A stretch of 64,000 nucleotides of DNA from G963678445 sp963678445 (GTDB taxonomy: Bacteria; Hydrogenedentota; Hydrogenedentia; Hydrogenedentales; G963678445), in contig OY782877.1 of NCBI GenBank assembly GCA_963678445.1, positions 1,364,001 through 1,428,000 of the forward strand. The letters are read 5' to 3'. The notes under the pieces are model-generated. The model saw nothing but the letters and a program-made list of their open reading frames with translations, had not been told where the DNA came from and did not search any database. A program made the position numbers and the translations under genes. Below, one piece after another: positions 18,480 to 26,607 of the stretch. Each line of letters begins with the position of its first letter. Position 1 is the stretch's first letter.

Positions 18480-19040
18480 CTATCTAAAGAATGGATTATA
18501 CGCCTTCTCGACAGCGACCGTGCTGGCGGGACCATGCCCCGGATAGATGTGGCATTGCGGCGGCAGTGAAAAAATGTGTTTTGTGATATGGGCGCATTGC
18601 TCTCGTGCGCAGGCTGCGGAGGAAACGCCGCCTACCGAACCAGCGAATAGCGCGTCTCCGCTAAACACCATTCCCGGCAGAATCAATGAGATACTTTCCG
18701 GCGTATGGCCAGGTGTCGCCGCCACCCGCCCCTGGAGATTTCCCCAATGCACTATCTCTCCCGACACAACACGCGTCACATGCATACCGCCCGCACGTCC
18801 GCTACCACTAACAACCCGCGCATGTGTCGCCGACACCGCCCGCGCCAATCCGCCTGTATGGTCATAATGATCATGCGTAATGAATATCGTATGCAGATGC
18901 AGATTATGGCTTTGTAAAAAAGACGGAATTTCAGGCGGCCAGTCCGCCACATCTACCAGCAACGCCGCCCCTGTTTCTTCACAGCCCACCACATACGCAT
19001 TCGACTCATTCACATCCAGCAAAAAATGTCCAAAAATCAT
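18480..19040 (-). CDS. MBL-fold metallo-hydrolase (glyoxalase II-like)
   Basis: A 186-residue metallo-beta-lactamase-fold hydrolase. The dinuclear-site motif FITHDHYDHTGG is at about 53-64, with later ligands in ATPGHTPESISL, FSGDALFAGSVGG and IYPGHGPAST. It resembles short hydroxyacylglutathione-hydrolase-like proteins of unknown thioester substrate. Its ATG overlaps the TGA stop of the pentapeptide-repeat gene (ATGA), so it is the last gene of a three-gene, translationally coupled operon. Confidence 0.88.
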   Translation of the reverse strand: MIFGHFLLDVNESNAYVVGCEETGAALLVDVADWPPEIPSFLQSHNLHLHTIFITHDHYDHTGGLARAVSATHARVVSGSGRAGGMHVTRVVSGEIVHWGNLQGRVAATPGHTPESISLILPGMVFSGDALFAGSVGGVSSAACAREQCAHITKHIFSLPPQCHIYPGHGPASTVAVEKAYNPFFR

Positions 19041-19552
19041 TGCAACACCCCCTCCATACGCGCATTCTCAAAATTCGCCGTCCCACGCGCCCCCCTCAGA
19101 TTAGCCCCCCGCAAATCCGCACGCCGGAAAATGGTTCGTTGGATATGCGCGTCCGTCAAAATTGCATTGCGAAAATCCGCATTCCCGGGACGTGCGTAAT
19201 ACAAATCCGCACCGCTAAAATCCGCATGCACCGCAATCGTTCCCACCAGATTAGCGCGTCGCACATCCGCATTGCAGAGCTTGGCATACGACAAATCAGC
19301 GCCCCCCAACACCGCCCACATCAAACACGCCCCCGAGAGATCCGCATGCTGTAAATCCGCCCCATCCAGCAGTGTCCCTTGTAGATTCGCGCCACGCAAA
19401 TCCGCATGCGCCAGACAAATTCCCGAAAGCACTTGGCCCGACAAATCTGCGCCACGCAAATCCCGACCTGACCAATCTTTTTCCACCGAACGCAGCAACA
19501 CCCCGCTATCAGGATACTGCCGCTCTACCTGTGCCCCCTTGTTTTCCACCAT
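19037..19552 (-). CDS. Pentapeptide-repeat protein
   Basis: A 171-residue protein made mostly of tandem A(D/N)LXX repeats from about residue 28 (GRDLRGADLSGQVLSG, ADLRGANLQGTLLDGADLQH and so on, about 25 units), which should fold as a right-handed quadrilateral beta-helix. A short unique N-terminus (MVENKGAQVERQYPDSGVLL) precedes it, and there is no signal peptide. The open frame extends to 19780, but ATG 19552 overlaps the upstream stop as TAATG, so coupling fixes the start. Some pentapeptide proteins mimic DNA and protect gyrase. Nothing here shows that role, and a scaffold is as likely. Confidence 0.87.
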   Translation of the reverse strand: MVENKGAQVERQYPDSGVLLRSVEKDWSGRDLRGADLSGQVLSGICLAHADLRGANLQGTLLDGADLQHADLSGACLMWAVLGGADLSYAKLCNADVRRANLVGTIAVHADFSGADLYYARPGNADFRNAILTDAHIQRTIFRRADLRGANLRGARGTANFENARMEGVLQ

Positions 19553-20181
19553 TAGAACTGATCTCCCTCGCTTATCTTCTTCTCCACCCAATCCCCATAC
19601 TGTGCCAACGCTTTCACCATGCGTTTTGTTCCCCGAAACGTTACCGATGCCCACGGCATATAATGCCGGAGCACCAAATACTCTTCCCCCTCTATTTCGG
19701 TCAAGGCAAAGGCACATCCCTGCATCTCCCCATTCATCTGCAACGTCCAGGATACAGGCGCATCCTCTGCCTTCCCACACAGGGTAAACATGTGCAAAGC
19801 ACTTTCATCCTTTACCACTTGCTGTTCCAGGTAAACCTGTTGCGAACGGCCCTCACCGGTCCGCACGGTTATACAAAACCTGTCCCCCTCCTGCGTCACC
19901 ATCCGCCGTTCGGGTTTCTCGCACGACAACGCCAGATTCTCCAATGTTAACGCGGTGGCATTCACAGAGGATCTCCCGGCACTCCCCTCAAGCTGCTGCA
20001 ACGCCTGCTGTACCGCCTGCTGCACATCGGGATCTTTGTCCGCTGAGAAGGCCTGCAACGCATCCATGGCATGAAGCACTGCCCGCCCTAAAAAATCCGC
20101 TGCATCCCTGCGATGCACCCATCCCGAACCTGTATCCGACAGGGTTTCCACCGCTTTTTGTACCGTCATGGCCATATTCAT
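19552..20181 (-). CDS. Uncharacterised protein, first gene of a coupled three-gene operon
   Basis: About 209 residues. I do not recognise it with confidence. The N-terminal third is alpha-helical and HEAT-repeat-like (RRDAADFLGRAVLHAMDAL, then DVQQAVQQALQQLEG). The rest is a mixed alpha/beta domain (FCITVRTGEGRSQQVYLEQQ, EEYLVLRHYMPW) that faintly recalls YbjN or type III chaperone folds. There is no signal peptide or TM segment. Several in-frame ATGs follow GAAGGAGAGAG; the first (20181) is used here, and 20175 is equally possible. Its TAA overlaps the next gene's ATG. The partners suggest a cytoplasmic complex. Confidence 0.7.
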   Translation of the reverse strand: MNMAMTVQKAVETLSDTGSGWVHRRDAADFLGRAVLHAMDALQAFSADKDPDVQQAVQQALQQLEGSAGRSSVNATALTLENLALSCEKPERRMVTQEGDRFCITVRTGEGRSQQVYLEQQVVKDESALHMFTLCGKAEDAPVSWTLQMNGEMQGCAFALTEIEGEEYLVLRHYMPWASVTFRGTKRMVKALAQYGDWVEKKISEGDQF

Positions 20182-20299
20182 CTCTCTCCTTCGAAGCACA
20201 CGAGCAAACAACTACTATATTTATACTACCGCATAGCTGGATTTATTCTAGCAATCTTCTTGACAAGGGACAATGCGCGCTGTTACAGCAGGGAAATGA

Positions 20300-20343
20300 T
20301 TGCATTTTGCAAAACAATCTTTGTTAAAACCTTGCATTTTGCA
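20300..20343 (+). promoter_or_regulatory. Twin TTGCATTTTGCA boxes, probable operator pair
   Basis: The 12-mer TTGCATTTTGCA occurs exactly at 20300-20311 and 20332-20343. Each copy contains the palindrome TGCA-TTT-TGCA. The 32-bp spacing is about three DNA turns, so a protein could bind both on one face. The second box overlaps the -35 region of the TATAAT promoter at 20358. Confidence 0.55.
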
Positions 20344-20350
20344 CACAAAA

Positions 20351-20370
20351 AGCCTTTTATAATGAAGGCT
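20351..20370 (+). promoter_or_regulatory. Sigma70-like -10 (TATAAT) inside an inverted repeat
   Basis: A consensus TATAAT at 20358-20363 lies within AGCCTT...AAGGCT (20351-20370). The best -35 match, TTGCAT at 20332, is at a long 20-bp spacing, so full activity may need the factor that binds the twin boxes. Transcription would start near 20370. Confidence 0.45.
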
Positions 20371-20516
20371 ATCCTTCGTATACTATTAGAAAACGGGGGG
20401 TTAGGAAAGCCGGTTCTTTTTGGAACGGCTCTTGCTTTCCCTAAATGGATCTTTCCGCCCAAAATGGCCAGCAACCGCCGTTATGCATACCGCGAGTAAA
20501 AGGTATGTACTTTTTT
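20370..20516 (+). ncRNA. Candidate small structured RNA or leader upstream of the DUF89 gene
   Basis: Between the TATAAT promoter and a terminator lies about 147 nt with no good ORF. It folds into a long hairpin at 20401-20444 (TTAGGAAAG / CTTTCCCTAA outside, AGCCG-TTC / GAACGGCT inside, with single-base bulges), with a possible lower stem of GGGGGG and CCGCCC. It then has a terminator hairpin TGCATACC / GGTATGTA and T6. It does not match a riboswitch, 6S, SRP or RNase P pattern that I know. It may be an independent sRNA or an attenuating leader, since the DUF89 ATG is 62 bp further on. Confidence 0.4.
20484..20516 (+). terminator. Rho-independent terminator of the candidate small RNA
   Basis: Stem TGCATACC / GGTATGTA (one G-T pair) with a 10-nt loop, one C, then TTTTTT at 20511-20516. 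Confidence 0.6.
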
Positions 20517-20577
20517 ATCCGCGACCCCATGTAAAGACACTTTTCCAGTGTATCGAATGAGTTAAGGTAGTTTAAGT

Positions 20578-21474
20578 ATGAACACATTTTTTGATTGTAT
20601 CCCCTGTTTTATGCGTCAGGCACTTGACGCAGCACGACGCGCGACGTCCGATGAACGTATTCACGAAGCGATATTACGCAAAACACTAGCGGCGGCCAGT
20701 CAGATGGACTTATGTCAATCGCCCCCTGCGATGGGGTATAAGATCCATCGCATCGTACGCGAACATGTGGATGCGGGCGATCCGTATAGGGAAGTAAAGG
20801 CGCAATCCAACCAATGCGCACTTGAACTGCTTCCCAAAATGCAGGCGAAGGTAGAAAACGCTTCAGATCGGCTGGAAACCGCCATTCGTTTTGCTATTGC
20901 GGGCAACATTATCGACATCGCCGTCAAAGCCGATGTAAGTGAGGTTGATGTGGCCGGAGCATTCGAAGATGCGCTACACGCACCATTGTGCGGCGACGTT
21001 ACCGCTTTTGCAGATGCGGTTGCCCAGGCGGAACGCATCCTGTATCTCACCGATAATGCCGGTGAAATTGTTTTCGACCGCTTATTGATCGACGAATTAC
21101 CGCGGGAAAAGATTACCGTGGCCGTCCGTGGCGGCGCAGTTATCAATGATGCAACCATGGAAGATGCTCAAGTGGCCGGACTGCCCGAACGCGTCCGCGT
21201 GATCGATAACGGGGCCGATGTGCCCGGCACCCTGCTTTCCGAATGCAGCCCCGCCTTCCTAAAAGAATACAACGAGGCCGACCTTATCATCGCAAAAGGA
21301 CAGGGAAATTACGAAACGCTCAGCCATCAGAGCGAAAACATCTTCTTCCTGTTCAAGGTAAAATGCCCCGTCATCGTCCAAGATGTTGGCGAGCCCGTTG
21401 GCAGCATGATGCTGCACAAAAACCCCCACTACACCCCGAAAAACGAAACCGACGCTACGCCTGCACAGGTATAA
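20578..21474 (+). CDS. DUF89 / ARMT1-like damage-control phosphatase family protein
   Basis: A 298-residue protein of the DUF89 family, metal-dependent phosphatases thought to remove harmful phosphometabolites such as sugar phosphates or phosphopantetheine. Motifs are the N-terminal CIPCFMRQAL, LTDNAGEIVFDRLLIDEL, VAVRGGAVINDATMEDA, DNGADVPGT, and ADLIIAKGQGNYETL, which hold the conserved Asp/Asn/Lys metal and phosphate ligands. The N-terminal CxxC is typical of the bacterial and archaeal stand-alone group. It is cytoplasmic. It is followed by the flavin-binding gene 66 bp later, possibly as one operon. Confidence 0.88.
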   Translation: MNTFFDCIPCFMRQALDAARRATSDERIHEAILRKTLAAASQMDLCQSPPAMGYKIHRIVREHVDAGDPYREVKAQSNQCALELLPKMQAKVENASDRLETAIRFAIAGNIIDIAVKADVSEVDVAGAFEDALHAPLCGDVTAFADAVAQAERILYLTDNAGEIVFDRLLIDELPREKITVAVRGGAVINDATMEDAQVAGLPERVRVIDNGADVPGTLLSECSPAFLKEYNEADLIIAKGQGNYETLSHQSENIFFLFKVKCPVIVQDVGEPVGSMMLHKNPHYTPKNETDATPAQV

Positions 21475-21540
21475 GCACGGTTTTGACATACCTGCTCTCA
21501 CACGTAATTCACGAGACCAACATCAAAGGAGAAATTGACC

Positions 21541-21921
21541 ATGGCCCAATTGCCCGAACTCGTAAGTAAAGCATGGGATGACCGGGAAGGCCCCGTTGTA
21601 TTGACCACCGTAAGTGCTGACGGTGTTGTTAATTCCATTTACGCTACCTGTGTTTCCAAATTCGATGAGGAACGCCTGGTGGTTGCCGACAATTATTTTG
21701 ACAAGACCCGTCAAAATATCCAGTCGGGTAACAAAGGCGCATTACTTTTCATCACCAAAGAAGGAAAAGCCTTCCAGGTAAAAGGACGCATTTCCTACGA
21801 AACCAGCGGTGACGTCTTCGATGCAATGAAGGACGGTTGGCTGGATAAAAAACACCCCGGCCATGCGGCAGCGGTTGTGCATGTAGAAGACGTCTACAGC
21901 GGCGCTGAAAAACTCGCATAG
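21541..21921 (+). CDS. Pyridoxamine 5'-phosphate oxidase-like flavin split-barrel protein
   Basis: A 126-residue single-domain split beta-barrel protein (DREGPVVLTTVSADGVVNSI, RLVVADNYFDKTRQNI, GALLFITKEGKAFQVKGRISYE), a fold that binds FMN or F420. It is too short for pyridoxal phosphate synthesis and is more like general FMN-binding oxidoreductases. ATG 21541 follows AAAGGAG. A tandem repeat array starts 5 bp after its stop codon. Confidence 0.85.
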   Translation: MAQLPELVSKAWDDREGPVVLTTVSADGVVNSIYATCVSKFDEERLVVADNYFDKTRQNIQSGNKGALLFITKEGKAFQVKGRISYETSGDVFDAMKDGWLDKKHPGHAAAVVHVEDVYSGAEKLA

Positions 21922-21923
21922 TT

Positions 21924-22128
21924 TGGTGGCCAAGGCCACACCCAGCGGTCCAACGACCTCAAGCAATAATTTTGGTCCTTGCCGTGGGTAAACAAAGCAA
22001 AGCTAACACATCTATTCGTTTTTCTTTGCTTCTTTCTTTTTCCGGTGGTCCAGGGACCACACCCAAGAGATATGGTCCTCACCGTGGGGTACCAAAGCAA
22101 AGCTAACACATCTATTCGTTTTTCTTTG
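21924..22128 (+). repeat. Two-copy tandem array of the structured repeat
   Basis: Copy 1 has the head GGTGGCC-AA-GGCCACACC (from 21925) and an inserted segment with GGTCCAACGACC. Copy 2 has GTGGTCC-A-GGGACCACACC (from 22045). The GGTCC cores at 21974 and 22074 are 100 bp apart. The bodies (CAAAGCAAAGCTAACACATCTATTCG...CTTTGCTTCTTTC) match the 7770-8150 array closely and show that the two arrays are sister lineages. Confidence 0.88.
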
Positions 22129-22158
22129 CTTCTTTCTTTTTCCGTAAAAAGAAAGAAG
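22129..22158. repeat. Perfect 30-bp hairpin capping the second array
   Basis: Identical to 8151-8180: arms CTTCTTTCTTTTT and AAAAAGAAAGAAG around CCGT. It again ends a plus-strand repeat array that lies between convergent genes. Confidence 0.75.
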
Positions 22159-22180
22159 TTTCCCGCTTAAAAACGCTATT

Positions 22181-22231
22181 AAAAAGAACCCGGGAGGCCC
22201 TTTCCTGATATATTCAGGAAGGACTTCCCGG
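22181..22231 (-). terminator. Rho-independent terminator of the MFS transporter gene
   Basis: A long stem (CCGGGA...TCAGGAA pairing TTCCTGA...TCCCGG, 22190-22231) is followed on the minus strand by GTTCTTTTTAA. It lies 38 bp past the stop of the gene. Confidence 0.8.
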
Positions 22232-22268
22232 ATTTGTATTTAAAGATTCAGCGGTTTGGGGTGGCCTT

Positions 22269-23507
22269 TTATGCAGCGGCCTCTTCCTTGTTGTTCTCAT
22301 GGAAGAGCAGCGCAAAACCAATAATGATCAGCACTGCCATGCCACCGGGAATCAACCAGATATTTTTCCAAACATGACCATCGGCAGTGACGAATTTATC
22401 CACGACCTGTCCGGCGATAGCATTACCGATAACCATACCGGCACCGTAGGTAACCAGCGCGATAAGTCCCTGCGCATTGGCGCGGATTTCTTCAGGGGCT
22501 TTATTGTCCACATAGATTTGGCCGGTAACAAAGAAAAAGTCGTAGCAGATACCGTGCAGCAGAATGCCCGCGTAGAACATCAGTGCAAGCGGCATGTCGG
22601 GGCCACCGAAAGCGAAACAGGCGTAGCGTACCGCCCAGGCAAGCATACCGGCGAGCAGCATCTTCTTGACGCCAAGCTTTTTGAAAAAGAAGGGCATGAC
22701 AAGCATGAAAAAGACTTCGGACATTTGCCCCATGGTCATTTTTCCGGCTACGTTTTGCACGCCAACTTCCACCAGGAACATGTTGGTGAAGGTGTAGTAG
22801 AAGGCAAGCGGGATGCAAATAAGCAAAGAGCCAATTACGAAGACGGCAAAGGAGAAGTCTTTCATCAAGGCGATGGCTTTAAGACCCAGGATATCACTAA
22901 TGGTGACTTTTTCGCCCTTGGCCTTAGGCGGGGTATGGGGCAGGAAAAAGGCGTAGACACCGAGCACGAGGGACACGATGGCGGACATCAGCAGGGGAAG
23001 TTTGGTCGCGTCTACCGGGGTGTCACCCAAGCTGCTCTTGAATGTCGCTGAAAGGACAAAGGAAATTATCAGCCCGGCAACGATCCAGCCGAGTGTACCC
23101 AGTACGCGAATAGGCGGAAATTCTTTCCCCGGATCTTCCATCTGGTTGAAAGCAATCGCATTAACCAGCGCCAGGGTGGGCATGTAGCAAAGGGCGTAAG
23201 CGAGAAGACCCCAGAAAAACAGGCCCGCATCGGTGATGGTGGACACCCAATACATCAAGGCAGCACCGATAAGGTGTAAAATTGCCAGGACGATTTGGGC
23301 TGGGAAGAATTTATCGGCAATCATCCCGATGAAGAACGGGGACAGAATAGCAGCCCAAGCCGTGGTACTGTACGCATTACCAATCTGTGCCCCTGAAAAG
23401 CCCAGTCCTTTGCCAAGATAGGAACCCAGGGTCACCGCCCAGGCGCCCCAGACAAAGAATTGAAGAAACATCATAATAGAGAGTTGCACACGTGTTGTCA
23501 TTTTCAT
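22269..23507 (-). CDS. MFS transporter of the nucleoside:H+ symporter family (NupG-like)
   Basis: A 412-residue inner-membrane protein with about 12 hydrophobic segments. The start of TM1 (MTTRVQLSIMMFLQFFVWGAWAVTLGSYLG) and the loop motif FPPIRVLGTLGWIVAG match the nucleoside-H+ symporter family (Nuc_H_symport), common in Bacteroidetes and PVC bacteria. The substrate may be a nucleoside or a sugar-like compound. The open frame reaches 23582, but the ATG at 23507 starts the family N-terminus. It ends in a strong terminator, so it is monocistronic. Confidence 0.9.
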   Translation of the reverse strand: MKMTTRVQLSIMMFLQFFVWGAWAVTLGSYLGKGLGFSGAQIGNAYSTTAWAAILSPFFIGMIADKFFPAQIVLAILHLIGAALMYWVSTITDAGLFFWGLLAYALCYMPTLALVNAIAFNQMEDPGKEFPPIRVLGTLGWIVAGLIISFVLSATFKSSLGDTPVDATKLPLLMSAIVSLVLGVYAFFLPHTPPKAKGEKVTISDILGLKAIALMKDFSFAVFVIGSLLICIPLAFYYTFTNMFLVEVGVQNVAGKMTMGQMSEVFFMLVMPFFFKKLGVKKMLLAGMLAWAVRYACFAFGGPDMPLALMFYAGILLHGICYDFFFVTGQIYVDNKAPEEIRANAQGLIALVTYGAGMVIGNAIAGQVVDKFVTADGHVWKNIWLIPGGMAVLIIIGFALLFHENNKEEAAA

Positions 23508-24236
23508 AAGTAGGAATACCCTTTTGTTGGCGCGTTGCGACCCGACACAACGCCAAGTTAAAGTGGCCAGCGCCACCTGCAATAACTATGGTCCTTGCCA
23601 TCCCCGAACGAAGTTAAATTTTCTTTTTCATGATGGCTTTTCAGATTTCAGTCTCTCAAATGGGCCAGCGCCACCTGCAATAACTATGGTCCTTGCCATC
23701 CCCGAACGAAGTTAAATTTTCTTTTTCATGATGGCTTCAGATTTTAGTCTCTCAAATGGGCCAGCGCCACTTGCAATAATACGCCTTGAACGAAGCATAG
23801 CTTCCATTCAGACGGCTTTTGGGAAACCCGGCACGAATATCCTCCCAAGCGCTACGGACAGGGCATATCAGGCACACAGGACATAATTCCAGAATCCCGT
23901 TGTATTATTTCATGCTTACTTTTAAGAAAAACCAACGGTCCCGCGTCCGTATGCATCATCTTATCGTGTGCTCAGGGTCAACTTCAACGCCGGGAAAAGT
24001 CCCCCAGAACAGCCTTTACAAAGATTTGGAAAACGCTTCCCTTTTATCCGCCAAGCTTTCAGGGGCATCATTGACGCGTAAACGCATTTTCTTTCTCCAA
24101 ACTGGCGCATCCCCCATCGAACCCGTATAATACCCCCCAGAAATCCCAGGAAAGTTTACGCATACTTGCTACCAGGGTAAGGGACGCGTATTGGTTCATG
24201 CCGCAGTTTTAACACAGGGTTCAAAGGACGACGATT
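23508..24236. other. Long divergent intergenic region with repeat array
   Basis: This 729-bp gap separates the MFS and aldehyde dehydrogenase genes. The repeats occupy 23557-23785. In the remaining 450 bp no gene or known RNA was recognised; the frames are short and unlike proteins. A TATAAT at 24126-24131 could be the aldehyde dehydrogenase promoter, but the -35 is poor. Confidence 0.5.
23557..23785 (+). repeat. Tandem array of the structured repeat, two full copies and a third head
   Basis: GGCCAGCGCC heads at 23565, 23663 and 23759 (periods 98 and 96 bp). The arms in copy 1 are GTGGC-CAGC-GCCAC. Each full copy continues with AACTATGGTCCTTGCCATCCCCGAACGAAG, TTTTCTTTTTCATGATGGC and TCAGTCTCTCAAATG. 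The third copy stops shortly after the head. Copies 1 and 2 are nearly identical. Confidence 0.88.
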
Positions 24237-25634
24237 ATGAGTGCAAAGGAACTACAGGTTATTTATCCTTTTGATGAGTCGGTGACGGTCACCTTGCCTC
24301 TACTGGAAGAAAGCGCACTCGATGCGCTGGTAGAACGTGGACATAAGGCCTTTACCGCATGGAAAAACACTTCGGTTGCGGAACGTAAGGCTTTGTGCGA
24401 ACGTTTCTTGCAGGAATTTGAGGCGATGAAGGATGAGGTGGCCAAAAACATCACCTTGCAGATGGGTAAGCCGTTGACCCAGGCCCAAGGCGAAGTTGGC
24501 GGATTGATGGAACGTGCACGGCACATGATCGACATTGCCGAGGAAACGCTGAAGGATGAATATCTTCCAGAAAAAACCGGTTTCACGCGCTACATCCGCC
24601 ATGAGCCCAAAGGGGTGGTGCTTGATATCGCAGCATGGAATTATCCGTTGCTCATCGCTGTCAACGTGGTAGTGCCGGCAGTGCTTGCAGGCAACGCGGT
24701 AATTATCAAGCATTCCAGCCGCACCCCACTTTGCGGAAAGGCCTTCGTGGAAGCCTTCGAAAAAGCTGGCGCACCAGAGGGTTTGGTGCAGGATATCGTC
24801 GCCAGCCATGCGGTTACCGACGCGCTTATCCGCCACCCCAAAATCGCGCATGTCTCTTTTACCGGTTCTGTAAAGGGCGGCCATGAGGTCGTACAAAGCG
24901 CCGCGGGCCGCTTCATTGATGTTGGTTTGGAACTGGGCGGAAAAGATCCCGCCTATGTCCGTGCTGACGCGCCCTTCGACTTTGCCGTGGCCAACTGTGT
25001 TGATGGTGCTTTCTACAATGCAGGCCAGTCCTGCTGCGGTATTGAGCGGGTATACATCGACCAAAGTATTTTCGATCGTTTCGTCGAGGCGTATGCCGCA
25101 CAGGTACGCAGCTATGTTGTCGGCGATCCCATGGACGCTACTACGACGTTGGGACCGCTGGCGAGCAAAAGCGCACCGGCCTTCCTGGCCCAGCAGGTAA
25201 AAGATGCGGTTGCGCAGGGCGGCAAACTGGTGGTCGATCCTGCTGAATTCGCCACACCGGACACGGGATGGTTCTCTGCACCGGCTGTAGTTGCAGGCGA
25301 TATCCATGCGACTGATCTGGCGCAGGAGGAAAGCTTTGGCCCGGTAATCGCACTGATGCCGGTACGTGATGATGCCGAGGCGGTACGATTGATGAATGAT
25401 AGCGCTTACGGCCTTACAGCGTCTATCTGGACGCAGGACGTGGATCGTGCCGTACAACTTGGCGCTCAGATCGAAACGGGCACCTTCTTCCTGAATCGTT
25501 GCGACTATCTGGATCCGGCGTTACCCTGGACGGGCGTCAAGGATACAGGACGCGGCGCAACCTTATCGCATTATGGCTTACTTGGCCTGACCCAGCTGAA
25601 GAGCATGCACCTTCGAACGGAATTGCCACAATAA
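24237..25634 (+). CDS. Aldehyde dehydrogenase family protein
   Basis: NAD(P)-dependent oxidation of an aldehyde to its acid. At 465 residues it has the whole ALDH fold: DIAAWNYPLLIAVNVVVPAV (cofactor and Asn region), FTGSVKGG, the general base Glu in LELGGKDP, catalytic Cys266 in NAGQSCCGIERVYI, and EESFGPVIAL. A second Cys (267) follows the nucleophile, as in a subset of ALDHs with the GQSCCGIER motif. The exact aldehyde is unknown. ATG 24237 follows AAAGGACG. The gene ends in a strong terminator and stands alone. Confidence 0.93.
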   Translation: MSAKELQVIYPFDESVTVTLPLLEESALDALVERGHKAFTAWKNTSVAERKALCERFLQEFEAMKDEVAKNITLQMGKPLTQAQGEVGGLMERARHMIDIAEETLKDEYLPEKTGFTRYIRHEPKGVVLDIAAWNYPLLIAVNVVVPAVLAGNAVIIKHSSRTPLCGKAFVEAFEKAGAPEGLVQDIVASHAVTDALIRHPKIAHVSFTGSVKGGHEVVQSAAGRFIDVGLELGGKDPAYVRADAPFDFAVANCVDGAFYNAGQSCCGIERVYIDQSIFDRFVEAYAAQVRSYVVGDPMDATTTLGPLASKSAPAFLAQQVKDAVAQGGKLVVDPAEFATPDTGWFSAPAVVAGDIHATDLAQEESFGPVIALMPVRDDAEAVRLMNDSAYGLTASIWTQDVDRAVQLGAQIETGTFFLNRCDYLDPALPWTGVKDTGRGATLSHYGLLGLTQLKSMHLRTELPQ

Positions 25635-25656
25635 AAATATTGCGAAACTTTTTATC

Positions 25657-25691
25657 TTCCCCTGGCGCACACATGCGCCAGGGGAATTTTT
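25657..25691 (+). terminator. Rho-independent terminator after the aldehyde dehydrogenase gene
   Basis: Perfect 13-bp stem TTCCCCTGGCGCA / TGCGCCAGGGGAA, 4-nt loop, then TTTTTG. It lies between convergent genes and may serve both. Confidence 0.88.
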
Positions 25692-25704
25692 GCATCCATC
25701 TCGA

Positions 25705-26607
25705 TCACGCGGAAACAGGCTGCACGTTTTTTTTCTCGACTTTCCATGCGCCATCGTAGCGGTGCAAATGTACGGAAAAATCGTTCTCATGAACCTGTAT
25801 ATGGGTAAACGCGCCGCTGTAAGGGCTTCCGTGGCGCTGCATGAACAAGGGCGGCGTCGTAACATAACGAATTCGTTCGCATTGCGCGTCGACCACGTAA
25901 CTAAATCGATGCACATGCCCTGCGATATACAGAATATCGCGGTTGCTTTGTTGTAATACCCGGCGCAACTTTTCCGCACCATGAAGTTTACGCGTAAAAC
26001 TGGTGGTGTACCCGGGGGTTTCGCGCAAAACAGGATAGTGCGCGCCTACTAAAACGGGGCCTTCCGGTGTACTTGCCAGAAGGTGGACTGTCCGCTCCAA
26101 ATGCTCGTCGCTGATGTGGCCACAGGAAGAAAGCAGATTGGGAGCGGCAGTGGACAGCAGTATAAAGGGCGTTCCGCCGGGCAGGGTTATGCGACACGGC
26201 AGCGCATCATCGGGCATAAAATCACGCAAGTACTGTTGAAAACGTCCCTGTCGATACGCCTCAAACGTATAAACGTCATGGTTGCCCGGCACCGCCACCA
26301 CCTGCATGCCACTTTGATGCAATTGCGCCAAAAAAGCAGCAGCAGCATCAAACTCGGCATGTGTTGCCGTGGAAGTGAAATCCCCACCCGCAAAAACGGT
26401 CTTTGCACCGTGTCCTGCAAGTGCTTGTGCAAAGGAATGCGCTTGCCCGACACGGAACTCGCGGCGTCTTCGTAGAAAAACATTGATATTACCCAGCATC
26501 CGCTTGTTCGTCATACGAAACGGATTCCAGATCATTTCCCAAAAATGCAGATCGGTAATGTGCAGCAAATTATCTGTACAAAAAACTGGTGACATAAATT
26601 TCCTCAT
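25705..26607 (-). CDS. Metallophosphoesterase, cytoplasmic
   Basis: A 300-residue calcineurin-like phosphoesterase with no signal peptide. Metal-site motifs are LLHITDLHFWE, VFAGGDFTS, AVPGNHDVY, GAHYPVL and IAGHVHRFS. Its start overlaps the stop of the upstream esterase gene as ATGA, so the two are translationally coupled. The D-x-H first motif (DLH) groups it with soluble family members rather than with the two membrane-anchored paralogues in this window. The substrate is unknown; the coupling suggests a shared pathway with the esterase. Confidence 0.87.
   Translation of the reverse strand: MRKFMSPVFCTDNLLHITDLHFWEMIWNPFRMTNKRMLGNINVFLRRRREFRVGQAHSFAQALAGHGAKTVFAGGDFTSTATHAEFDAAAAFLAQLHQSGMQVVAVPGNHDVYTFEAYRQGRFQQYLRDFMPDDALPCRITLPGGTPFILLSTAAPNLLSSCGHISDEHLERTVHLLASTPEGPVLVGAHYPVLRETPGYTTSFTRKLHGAEKLRRVLQQSNRDILYIAGHVHRFSYVVDAQCERIRYVTTPPLFMQRHGSPYSGAFTHIQVHENDFSVHLHRYDGAWKVEKKNVQPVSA

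Larger units (their letters stand above)
20182..20577. other. Regulatory intergenic region between the operon and the DUF89 gene
   Basis: This 396-bp divergent gap has no protein gene. It carries twin TTGCATTTTGCA boxes (20300, 20332), a TATAAT element (20358), a candidate structured RNA and a poly-T terminator ending at 20516, each listed separately. Confidence 0.6.

Noticed and set aside
22299..23051. A 250-codon plus-strand ORF inside the MFS transporter gene
   Set aside because: It is His/Gly/Glu-rich and lacks domains, while the opposite strand encodes a normal 12-TM transporter.
24300..25457. A 385-codon minus-strand ORF inside the aldehyde dehydrogenase gene
   Set aside because: The plus-strand frame has every ALDH motif. 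The opposite frame is Cys/His-rich with no recognisable domain.
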